From assembly GCA_014163555.1 (NCBI GenBank), contig JACJGO010000008.1:113535-177534 (forward strand): a stretch of DNA of 64,000 nt, written 5' to 3'. The notes under the pieces were generated by a model. It made no database searches. It had not been told where the DNA came from and worked only from the letters and a program-made list of their open reading frames with translations. This document shows, piece by piece, positions 54,178 to 61,247 of this stretch; positions within the stretch are counted from its first letter, which is position 1; each line of letters begins with the position of its first letter. The position numbers were made by a program, and so were the translations under genes. The DNA is from Flavisolibacter longurius. GTDB taxonomy: Bacteria; Bacteroidota; Bacteroidia; Chitinophagales; Chitinophagaceae.

Positions 54178-54227
54178 GTCAGAAGTTATTGCTTAATGAA
54201 TGATGGAAAAAGAAAAGTCACATTGAC

Positions 54228-54257
54228 CTAAGTTCCCCCACCGGGGGACAGGGGGCC
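54228..54257 (-). repeat. stop-codon-abutting hairpin repeat, copy A (frr)
   Basis: On the minus strand, directly after the frr TAA, comes GGCCCCCTG, the hairpin TCCCCCGGTGGGGGA, then ACTTAGGTC. A pyrimidine-rich stretch (CTTTTCTTTTTCC) follows. The intrinsic terminator is a separate structure about 50 bases further on. Confidence 0.88.
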
Positions 54258-54824
54258 TTACACCGCCATGATTTCTTTTTCTTTAGCAGCCAGGTGCTTG
54301 TCCACAAAGGCAATATAGCGGTTGGTCAGGTCTTGGATGTCGGTTTCGGCATCTTTAGCGGCGTCTTCGCTCAGGCCGTTCTTTTGGGCTTTTTTGATAT
54401 TTTCAATGGCATCGCGGCGAATGTTCCGTATGGCTACTTTGGAATGCTCGGCTTCACCCTGGCAACGTTTTACCAGTTCTTTACGGCGCTCTTCGGTCAG
54501 CGGGGGAAGAAACAGGCGGATGATGTTGCCATCATTTTGCGGGTTGATACCAATATTTGAGTTGATGATTGCTCTTTCAATAGGTTGGAGCATGTTTTTC
54601 TCCCAAGGCTGGATGCTAAGCGTACGGGCATCCATCACGGTAATATTACCTACCTGGCTGATGGGCATGGGAGAACCGTAATAATCCACAGTAATACCAT
54701 CCAGCATTTGGGGATTGGCTTTGCCGGCCCTGATCTTTACCAGTTCTGCTTCCAGGTGGCCGATCGCTTTTTTCATGGAATCTTCTGCGAATAAAAGGGT
54801 TGACGACACGTCTTCTGTTGCCAT
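54258..54824 (-). CDS. frr: ribosome recycling factor
   Basis: Splits post-termination ribosomes together with EF-G; 188 residues, typical length. Family features are MKKAIGHLEAELVKIRAGKA then NPQMLDGI at the N-terminal helix, VDYYGSPMPISQVGNITV in the small domain, and RLFLPPLTEERRKELVKRCQ with the long C-terminal helices ending KHLAAKEKEIMAV. It lies 54 bases downstream of the WecA/MraY-like gene but has its own perfect -7 box (TAGATTTG, minus strand of 54847-54854). The stop codon is directly followed by the C-rich hairpin repeat. Confidence 0.97.
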   Translation of the reverse strand: MATEDVSSTLLFAEDSMKKAIGHLEAELVKIRAGKANPQMLDGITVDYYGSPMPISQVGNITVMDARTLSIQPWEKNMLQPIERAIINSNIGINPQNDGNIIRLFLPPLTEERRKELVKRCQGEAEHSKVAIRNIRRDAIENIKKAQKNGLSEDAAKDAETDIQDLTNRYIAFVDKHLAAKEKEIMAV

Positions 54825-54846
54825 ACAAAGGAATTTTTTTGTCCCG

Positions 54847-54854
54847 CAAATCTA
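54847..54854 (-). promoter_or_regulatory. -7 promoter box of frr
   Basis: The minus strand reads TAGATTTG, a perfect TAnnTTTG, 22 bases before the ATG. Confidence 0.62.
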
Positions 54855-54878
54855 AGGAAGATGCAATGAAAAGATAGC

Positions 54879-56009
54879 TTATTGCTCGGCAACCGCCGCT
54901 TCATCATTTTTAAACGCAACAATTTTGCTGCCTTTGTTTTCGCTGATTTGCGAGTGGGTGGTGCTTGCCACTACCAGCACCGGACGCTTGCGCCAGAACT
55001 GTAATAAAACAATAAGGGCATACGAGGCGCTGATCATTGAGCAAAGAAGGATGGTAGAACCCATGGACCGGCCCACGTACGCAAGCGCAATAAAGCTGAC
55101 ATTGATCAGAAGGCAGATAAGGGTAACCTGGCTGTGGTTCAGGCCACGGTCGAGCAGGAGATGATGAATATGGTTGCGGTCGGGAGAAAAAGGCGACCGG
55201 CCTTTGCTGATGCGAACGGTAAAAACCCGCAGGGTATCCAGCAGGGGTACCAATAAAATGGAAAAGCCAATGGCCACCGAGGACGTAATCGGGAAAGAGC
55301 CGTTTACCGAATCGGCCACTGTAATGAATTTAATGACCAGAATGGCATTGATAAGGCCCAGCAGCATGGACCCGCTGTCGCCCATAAAAATTTTTGCCGG
55401 GTGATAGTTATAAACCAAGAATGCACAAAGAGCTCCGGTAAACGCAAACGAAAGCAGGGCGTACGAAGGCATGCCAGCCATGGTAAAGTAGGCACCAAAA
55501 ACGGCTGTCGTCAGAATGCCAAGACTGCCGGCCAGTCCATCGATGCCGTCAATCAGGTTAAAGGCATTGACCACTACCACAATAGTGATATAAGTTAGTG
55601 GGTAAGAAATAGCGTCCGGAAGATCGGTCACACCCAGAAAACCATGCATGCTGTCGATGCGGATGCCACCCAGGTGAATCACAATTCCGGCGGCCAGTAA
55701 CTGTCCCAAAAACTTTTTAGACGGAGAAAGCACCAGAATATCATCTTTGATCCCCAGGAAAAACATTAAAAAAGCCGCTGCATAAAAGTATTGAAACTCG
55801 GGGGCCTCTTGGAGCGAAATGGATAGCAGCAAGGAAAGAAGAAAGCCAATAAAAATACCTACTCCTCCCAGTGAGGCAATTGGTTTGGTATGCAGTTTTC
55901 TCGCATCAGGAAGATCGAACAAGCCCTTCTCATCTGCCACACGGATTATAGTTGGTATAGCGATAAACGAGATGACAAATGCTACCGACCCAGTCAACAA
56001 CAGATTCAT
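54879..56009 (-). CDS. WecA/TagO/MraY-family undecaprenyl-phosphate sugar-1-phosphate transferase
   Basis: 376 residues with about eleven membrane helices. It links a sugar-1-phosphate (probably GlcNAc or similar) to undecaprenyl phosphate, the first step of O-antigen, capsule or similar polymer synthesis. Signatures: GLFDLPDARKLHTKPIASLG near 28-47, the Asp-rich VNAFNLIDGIDGLAGSLG, the FMGDSGSMLLG loop, and the HIHH-type motif in DRNHIHHLLLDRGLNHSQV, which marks the WecA/TagO branch rather than MraY. The ATG at 56009 (an adjacent ATG is at 56012) is preferred to 56051 because it begins the first helix directly. The true start is uncertain by a few codons. Confidence 0.9.
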   Translation of the reverse strand: MNLLLTGSVAFVISFIAIPTIIRVADEKGLFDLPDARKLHTKPIASLGGVGIFIGFLLSLLLSISLQEAPEFQYFYAAAFLMFFLGIKDDILVLSPSKKFLGQLLAAGIVIHLGGIRIDSMHGFLGVTDLPDAISYPLTYITIVVVVNAFNLIDGIDGLAGSLGILTTAVFGAYFTMAGMPSYALLSFAFTGALCAFLVYNYHPAKIFMGDSGSMLLGLINAILVIKFITVADSVNGSFPITSSVAIGFSILLVPLLDTLRVFTVRISKGRSPFSPDRNHIHHLLLDRGLNHSQVTLICLLINVSFIALAYVGRSMGSTILLCSMISASYALIVLLQFWRKRPVLVVASTTHSQISENKGSKIVAFKNDEAAVAEQ

Positions 56010-56223
56010 CATTCTGCAGGGTTTTGGGGTAAACAATTTGGTTTCATGCAAATCAGTCTTTCACGTTAACAATACTGACGCCTCTCGACTATTGCCATGA
56101 AACGTGAGCGGCAAAAGTAATAAGTAACAATGAGATTTTTTATAATAAAAAAGATTGCACTTTTGCACGGCAATAATTCAGAACACGTCCTTGCAAACAA
56201 GGATTCAACTCAACTAAAAACTT

Positions 56224-57060
56224 ATGCCAAGTCTTACAGAGATAGCTTCACAAGTCAGAAGGGATATTGTTCGGATGGTTCATGGTTCAGCCAGCGGGCA
56301 CCCGGGTGGCTCCCTTGGTTGTACGGATCTTTTAACAGCTCTTTATTTTAAAGTTATGAACCACACCCCGCAGCCCTTCGACATGGATGCTAAAAACCAG
56401 GATGTATTCATTCTTTCCAACGGGCACATCTCCCCGGTTTTTTATTCGGTACTGGCCCGCAGTGGTTATTTTGATGTGGCCGAATTGGCAACGTTTCGTA
56501 AAATTAATTCCCGCCTGCAGGGGCATCCTACAACGCACGAAGGACTGCCGGGTGTGCGGATTGCAACCGGATCGCTGGGGCAGGGCATGAGTGTGGCCAT
56601 TGGGGTGGCACTGGCCAAAAAACTCAATAACGACCAAAGCGTTGTTTATACGCTACATGGTGACGGCGAGTTGCAGGAAGGGCAGAACTGGGAGGCCATT
56701 ATGTTTGCCCCCAATCACAACGTTGACAACTTAGTGGTGACGATTGATTGGAACGGCCAGCAGATTGACGGCCCTACCTATAAAGTAAATGATCTGGGCA
56801 ACATCCGCGAAAAATTCAATGCATTTGGCTGGCATACTTTGGAAATGAACGGGAATGATATGGACGAAGTGGTGCATACCCTGGAAAAAGCAAAGTCCTT
56901 GGTAGGCAAAGGAAAACCCATTGCCATCATTATGCGTACCATTATGGGCAAAGGCGTGGAGTTTATGGAAAACGACCACAACTGGCACGGGGTAGCTCCT
57001 AACGACGAACAACTGGCCAAAGCACTGGAGCAGTTGCCGGAAACGATGGGCGACTACTAG
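56224..57060 (+). CDS. transketolase, N-terminal (ThDP-binding) half
   Basis: 278 residues covering only the N-terminal third to half of a transketolase. ThDP/metal motif GDGELQEGQNWEAIMFAPNH (about 140-159) with the distal Asn in IDWNGQQIDGP, and VRMVHGSASGHPGGSLGCTD near 17-36. In organisms with split transketolase the C-terminal half (pyrimidine-binding and C domains) is normally the next gene. Here the next gene is a permease on the other strand, so the partner must be elsewhere. It transfers two-carbon units in the non-oxidative pentose phosphate pathway once paired. The TAG stop directly abuts repeat copy B. Confidence 0.93.
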   Translation: MPSLTEIASQVRRDIVRMVHGSASGHPGGSLGCTDLLTALYFKVMNHTPQPFDMDAKNQDVFILSNGHISPVFYSVLARSGYFDVAELATFRKINSRLQGHPTTHEGLPGVRIATGSLGQGMSVAIGVALAKKLNNDQSVVYTLHGDGELQEGQNWEAIMFAPNHNVDNLVVTIDWNGQQIDGPTYKVNDLGNIREKFNAFGWHTLEMNGNDMDEVVHTLEKAKSLVGKGKPIAIIMRTIMGKGVEFMENDHNWHGVAPNDEQLAKALEQLPETMGDY

Positions 57061-57088
57061 GCCCCTGCCCCCCGGTGGGGGAACTTAG
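57061..57088 (+). repeat. stop-codon-abutting hairpin repeat, copy B (transketolase half)
   Basis: Starts at the base after TAG: GCCCCTGC, CCCCCGGTGGGGGA hairpin, ACTTAG, then GTGCATTTCTCTTTTC with CTTTTTCAA. One C/T difference from the other copies at the base 5' of the stem. Confidence 0.88.
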
Positions 57089-57385
57089 GTGCATTTCTCT
57101 TTTCTTTTTCAACGAGACGTTAGATTATAAAACAGGACACGCTTCAGCGTGTCCTGTTTTTCTTTTGGGAGATAACGTTGCATTTCTCACAGCTACGCAG
57201 TGAGAAAATGGTCGCACGGAGCCAAGGAGAAGGCCAATAGCAATAGACAACCGGCAATAGGCAAACTTCAATTCTGACAAGGAAATCCCTCCTATTCTCC
57301 TTTGCTCTGTGCGAAAAAAAACATTGGCGCAGCCAATGCATAAAGTTTCACCTAACGAAAGATTATAAAAGGAAACCGGCTTGGT
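57089..57385. other. gene-free stretch full of hairpins between convergent genes
   Basis: About 300 bases between repeat copies B and C. Contains the terminator at 57129-57160, TTTCTCAC/GTGAGAAA arms at 57183-57207, the inverted pair 57213-57231 and 57295-57313 (17 of 19 positions match), and CATTGGC/GCCAATG at 57322-57338. CAATAG words (CAATAGCAATAGACAA, CAATAGGC) fill the middle. No coding potential is seen. Confidence 0.6.
57129..57160. terminator. bidirectional terminator between transketolase half and the permease gene
   Basis: AAAACAGGACACGC (57129-57142) pairs exactly with GCGTGTCCTGTTTT (57147-57160) around TTCA; T-runs occur on both strands. Confidence 0.88.
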
Positions 57386-57414
57386 CTAAGTTCCCCCACC
57401 GGGGGACAGGGGTC
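57386..57414 (-). repeat. stop-codon-abutting hairpin repeat, copy C (LolC/E-like permease)
   Basis: On the minus strand, one base after the TAA, comes GACCCCTG, the hairpin TCCCCCGGTGGGGGA and ACTTAGACC. It is inverted relative to copy B across the shared terminator. Confidence 0.88.
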
Positions 57415-57415
57415 T

Positions 57416-58639
57416 TTATTCACTCCGTAAGACCACCTGCTGTTTTGCCGCTTTTCGTGCCGGGATGTACGCCGCCACCAGCGAAATAAAAAGCACGGTG
57501 CCGCCCACCAGCAAAAAATCCCAGGGATTGATCTTTACCGGGAAGTAGGCGATCATGAAAGTGTCGCCCTGTAAGGGAATAAGCTGAAAATGAATTTGCG
57601 CCAGCGCAATCAGCAGGGCCAGCAACATGCCAAAACCGCCGCCGATGGTGGCCAGCAGCAGACCTTCGGTAAGGAATATCCGTTTAATGAATCCGCCGCT
57701 GGCGCCAATGGCATGCAGTACGCCAATGTCTTCTTTTTTCTCCAGCACCAGCATGGTCAGGGCACCTATCATATTGAAGGCAGCAACCACCAAAATGAGG
57801 GAAAGAATGGCGTAGATCACCCATTTTTCCATCTGCATAACCGAATAAAGGCTGCGGTTTTGCTCGTAGCGGGTTTCAACTTTGTAGGTATCTCCCAGGA
57901 GTTTTTGCAAATCCGTCTGTACTCTTTCTGGGTTGGCAGTAGGTTGTAAGGCAAGTTCCGCAGCTCCATACGCATTCGGTTCCATGCTGAGCATGGCCTT
58001 TACAAAGGAGAGATTGGTGATGGCGTATTTGTTGTCAAAATCCTGCTGAATCACAAAGGTGCCGGCAGTATTGACCGTATCGGCAGCCAGCGCTTTCATG
58101 GGATCTGAAAGATCAACCTCGCCTTTGCGTGGCAGATAAAGTGTTAGCGGAAAAATATTACGATCGCTTCGAACAGCTACCGCATTTTCAATACCGGCGC
58201 CCAGCACCAGCAAGGGTTCGTCTTCTGTTCCGGTGTTGAATTCACCGCTCACTACGTGCTGCGGTACAGAGGTTACCTGGCCATAGGCTTCATCCACCCC
58301 CTTTAAACTTAACATGGAGGACGACTCGCCATTTTTAAGGTAAGCCCTTTCTTCTACTACCAACGATACCGCTTTTACGCCGTTAACAGACCGGATCTTT
58401 TGCAGTTGTTCTGCCGTCAGCGTCAGTTGTTTTCCTTTATCGGGACCAATGCGCAGGTCGGGATAGAAGGAGGAGTACAGTCCTTTCACCAGGTCTTCAA
58501 ATCCATTGAAAACGCTCAGCACCAGGATAAGTGCCGCAGTACCAAACAGCATGGCCACAATAGAAATCCACGAGATCACATTGATGGCATTGGTGGTTTT
58601 TTTTGCTTTGAAATAGCGCCAGGCAAAGAGAAAGTTCAA
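57416..58639 (-). CDS. LolC/LolE-type ABC transporter permease (FtsX family)
   Basis: Inner-membrane permease, 407 residues. One N-terminal helix (about 24-45, ISWISIVAMLFGTAALILVL), a periplasmic MacB-type domain (about 50-265), and three C-terminal helices in the FtsX domain (about 275-400) including EKKEDIGVLHAIGASGGFIK. It resembles lipoprotein-releasing LolC/E proteins; the ATPase partner is not adjacent. The start codon is TTG at 58637-58639, because the frame upstream is closed by a TAA two codons before and no ATG fits. Start codon and the rbfA stop both lie in a duplicated AAAGTTCAA word. Operon with rbfA (17-base gap). Confidence 0.9.
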   Translation of the reverse strand: MNFLFAWRYFKAKKTTNAINVISWISIVAMLFGTAALILVLSVFNGFEDLVKGLYSSFYPDLRIGPDKGKQLTLTAEQLQKIRSVNGVKAVSLVVEERAYLKNGESSSMLSLKGVDEAYGQVTSVPQHVVSGEFNTGTEDEPLLVLGAGIENAVAVRSDRNIFPLTLYLPRKGEVDLSDPMKALAADTVNTAGTFVIQQDFDNKYAITNLSFVKAMLSMEPNAYGAAELALQPTANPERVQTDLQKLLGDTYKVETRYEQNRSLYSVMQMEKWVIYAILSLILVVAAFNMIGALTMLVLEKKEDIGVLHAIGASGGFIKRIFLTEGLLLATIGGGFGMLLALLIALAQIHFQLIPLQGDTFMIAYFPVKINPWDFLLVGGTVLFISLVAAYIPARKAAKQQVVLRSE

Positions 58640-58669
58640 CGTTTACGGTTTAAAGTTCAAAGTTGCGAG
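58631..58669. repeat. word repeat spanning the rbfA stop and permease start
   Basis: AAAGTTCAA occurs at 58631-58639 and 58652-58660, with GTTTACGG between and AAGTTG after. On the minus strand the first word supplies the permease TTG start and the second supplies the rbfA TGA stop. Confidence 0.65.
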
Positions 58670-59046
58670 TCCTCTTTTTCACTGTCTTTCTTTTCGTCCT
58701 CTTTGATCTTATTAAAGAGTTCTTCCATCTTGAAAACCTGGTCCAGCGTATCATCGAGGAAAAATTTAAGTTCGGGGATGCGGCGAAGCTGGTGCTTCAC
58801 ACGGGCCGCCAGTTCTTTTTTGACTTCCCATTGGCGCTCCTCAATTTTTTTCAAGACCTCTTTTTTATCCTGTGCGTTGTAGATACTTAAATAGATACGA
58901 GCCTCCAACAGGTCTGGTGTGATTTTCACCGATGAAACCGATACCATGCTGTTGTTGACAAAGCTGAGCCCAAGCCGCTGAAAAATGGCATTGATTTCTT
59001 CCTGTATCAGTCCGCCGATCTGCTTTTGCCGTTTTCCTTCCTTCAT
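58657..59046 (-). CDS. rbfA: 30S ribosome-binding factor A
   Basis: Cold-shock-related factor for late 30S maturation, 129 residues. KH-like fold with family features RQKQIGGLIQEEINAIFQRL near 5-24, MVSVSSVKITPDLLEARIYL, and HQLRRIPELKFFLDDTLDQV near 82-101. The acidic/basic tail (KEDEKKDSEKEDSQL) ends in the last codons contributed by a word repeat. The permease gene follows 17 bases downstream on the same strand; rbfA next to a LolC/E-type permease is a layout I recall from other Bacteroidota. Confidence 0.95.
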   Translation of the reverse strand: MKEGKRQKQIGGLIQEEINAIFQRLGLSFVNNSMVSVSSVKITPDLLEARIYLSIYNAQDKKEVLKKIEERQWEVKKELAARVKHQLRRIPELKFFLDDTLDQVFKMEELFNKIKEDEKKDSEKEDSQL

Positions 59047-59146
59047 AAAGATTGATTAATTGTGGGTGCCTGTCCCGCCGAATGGACGACAGACGGGGTA
59101 AAATTACTTACTTTGCGTCTTTCCAAAACAGTGCCGCAGGCCACAC

Positions 59147-60967
59147 ATGAAGAAGTACGCCAGAGTTTTTATCTATTTAAGCCAGTACAAAGGCGAAGCA
59201 TTTCTCTACATTGTTTTTATTCTCCTGTCGATTCTTTTCTCCCTGGTTTCGTTCGGGATGCTGCTGCCGTTCCTGGAGATGATCTTCAACGGCGATCAAT
59301 TGGGCGAAAGCGGCGGCATGCTGGGCGATTCGTCGAACCCGGTGGTGAGCTATATCCGTACGTTCTTAACCGAAAGCATTCAGCAGCGGGGAAGCATTCC
59401 AACACTGGGCATTATTTGTATCCTGATTATTATTTCCATTTTTTTCAAGAACCTTTTTCTCTACCTCGCTTATTATATTTTAAACCCATTAAAGAATAAA
59501 ATCGTTAACCGGCTGCGAACCGAGTTATATGAAAAGATTCTGCACCTGCCGATTGGCTTTTTTACCGAAAAGCGCAAAGGCGATGTGATCAGCCGGATTA
59601 CCAATGATGTTGGCGAAGTGGAAAGTTCCGTGGTGGGTACGCTGGAAGGTTGGGTAAGAGATCCCCTTACAATTTTGGTAACGCTGGCAACATTGTTCTT
59701 TATCAGCTACCAGTTAACGCTGTTTGTGTTGATGTGCATACCGGTTGTAGGTTTTGTGATTGGCCGGATCAGTCGCAGCCTGAAAAAAGGATCAGCCGAA
59801 GTAGCGCACCTGAATTCCGAATCGCTTTCGGTGCTGGATGAAACCCTGAGTGGATTGCGTGTTATCAAGGCTTTTAACGCTGAACCGCTTTTGCGCAACC
59901 GTTTTTTTAGTATCAATGACAATCTGGTAACTGCCAAGAACAAAATTGGTTTCCGTCGTGATCTGGCCTCGCCGGCTTCGGAACTGATGGGGGTAATGAT
60001 CTTTACGGCTATTCTTTTTTTCGGTGGCCAATTGGTGCTGAGCGAACAGCTTTCTTTGACAGGCTCACTGTTCATTGTTTACCTCGGCTTGTTTTACCAA
60101 CTGATTAACCCTACCAAAACCTTGTCGGGATCGTTCAGTAACATGGCCCGGGGAACGGCAGCCATAGATCGCATCGAAGAAATATTGAAAACTAAAAGTG
60201 CCGTGGATGATAATCCGAATGGCAAAAAGCTTGAAAATTTTTCTGCAGACATTGAACTGCGAAACGTAACGTTTTCCTATGACGGAACGCCTATCTTAAA
60301 AAACATCAACGTTACCATTCCCAAAGGAAAAACCGTTGCCCTGGTAGGTTCGTCCGGGGCAGGCAAAAGTACGCTGGCTGATTTAATTCCCCGTTTCCAT
60401 GATGTCAGCGGTGGTGAACTGCTGATTGATGGTGTGAACATAAAAGAGTATTCGCTCAAATCCGTTCGGGATCATATCAGCATTGTTACACAGGAACCGA
60501 TTCTTTTTAACGATAGCATCGAGAACAACATCACCTTAGGCAAGCAGGATGCCACTAAAAACGAAGTGGAAGAGGCGGCGAAGGTTGCCAATGCCTACAA
60601 CTTCATCACCAAAAAAGAAAAAGGCTTTGCATCCAACATTGGCGATAGGGGAACAAAGCTGAGTGGTGGCGAACGCCAGCGGCTCACCATTGCCAGAGCG
60701 ATTGTAAAAAATCCGCCGATCCTGATTCTGGACGAAGCCACTTCCTCACTGGACACCGAAAGTGAACGGCTGGTGCAGGATGCCATCAACAACATGATGC
60801 AAAACCGTACTTCGATTGTTATTGCGCATCGGCTCTCTACGATTCGCCATGCTGATGAAATTTTGGTGCTGCAAAAAGGTGAGGTCGTTGAGCGGGGTAC
60901 ACACGAAGCATTGCTGCAAAAGCAAGGCTATTATTACCGCTTGGTGCAGATGCAGGAGGTGAAATAA
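59147..60967 (+). CDS. MsbA-type ABC exporter (fused permease and ATPase)
   Basis: 606 residues: six transmembrane helices in the first 330 residues and a C-terminal nucleotide-binding domain (about 365-600). Walker A VALVGSSGAGKSTLADL near 398-414, Q-loop in VTQEPILFNDSIENN, signature LSGGERQRLTIARAIV, Walker B ILILDEATSSLD and the H-loop IVIAHRLST are all intact. Probably flips lipids (lipid A core) or exports a lipophilic compound; the substrate is not readable. Monocistronic and divergent from rbfA. Its TAA is followed after one base by repeat copy D. Confidence 0.93.
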   Translation: MKKYARVFIYLSQYKGEAFLYIVFILLSILFSLVSFGMLLPFLEMIFNGDQLGESGGMLGDSSNPVVSYIRTFLTESIQQRGSIPTLGIICILIIISIFFKNLFLYLAYYILNPLKNKIVNRLRTELYEKILHLPIGFFTEKRKGDVISRITNDVGEVESSVVGTLEGWVRDPLTILVTLATLFFISYQLTLFVLMCIPVVGFVIGRISRSLKKGSAEVAHLNSESLSVLDETLSGLRVIKAFNAEPLLRNRFFSINDNLVTAKNKIGFRRDLASPASELMGVMIFTAILFFGGQLVLSEQLSLTGSLFIVYLGLFYQLINPTKTLSGSFSNMARGTAAIDRIEEILKTKSAVDDNPNGKKLENFSADIELRNVTFSYDGTPILKNINVTIPKGKTVALVGSSGAGKSTLADLIPRFHDVSGGELLIDGVNIKEYSLKSVRDHISIVTQEPILFNDSIENNITLGKQDATKNEVEEAAKVANAYNFITKKEKGFASNIGDRGTKLSGGERQRLTIARAIVKNPPILILDEATSSLDTESERLVQDAINNMMQNRTSIVIAHRLSTIRHADEILVLQKGEVVERGTHEALLQKQGYYYRLVQMQEVK

Positions 60968-60968
60968 A

Positions 60969-60997
60969 GCCCCCTGTCCCCCGGTGGGGGAACTTAG
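60969..60997 (+). repeat. stop-codon-abutting hairpin repeat, copy D (ABC exporter)
   Basis: One base after TAA: GCCCCCTG, TCCCCCGGTGGGGGA hairpin, ACTTAGGTC, followed by a stretch ending TTCTTTTTCAA. Same orientation relative to its gene as the other four copies. Confidence 0.88.
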
Positions 60998-61052
60998 GTC
61001 ATGGCAGCAATTCTTTTTCAATCAGTCTTTAAGCAAAAGATTTCCATAGAAT

Positions 61053-61085
61053 AAAAAATTGCCTGTCGCAAAACAGGCATTTTTC
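61053..61085. terminator. bidirectional terminator between the ABC exporter and acyl-CoA dehydrogenase genes
   Basis: TGCCTGT (61060-61066) pairs with ACAGGCA (61073-61079) around CGCAAA, flanked by an A-run and T-run. The same TGCCTGT/ACAGGCA stem occurs in the terminator at 54139-54177. Confidence 0.8.
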
Positions 61086-61216
61086 TTTTATGTAGTAAGC
61101 AGAGTTGCTACTATAAAACTTCAGTTGCGTCGCACACTTGTGCTGTGTTAATACTATTCAGCAACAAAAAACATTTTGAAGTAGTGAATATCAGCGGATA
61201 AAAAGGAAAGATAGAT

Positions 61217-61245
61217 CTAAGTTCTCCCACCGGGGGACAGGGGCC
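61217..61245 (-). repeat. stop-codon-abutting hairpin repeat, copy E (acyl-CoA dehydrogenase)
   Basis: On the minus strand, two bases after TAG: GGCCCCTG, TCCCCCGGTGGGAGA (one changed base in the stem), ACTTAGATC, followed by a CTTTCCTTTTATCC stretch. Confidence 0.87.
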
Positions 61246-61247
61246 GT

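Noticed and set aside
54228..61245. C-rich repeats as a CRISPR array or simple terminators
   Set aside because: Copies are kilobases apart with no regular spacers, and each is followed by an independent stem with T-run, so neither explanation fits.
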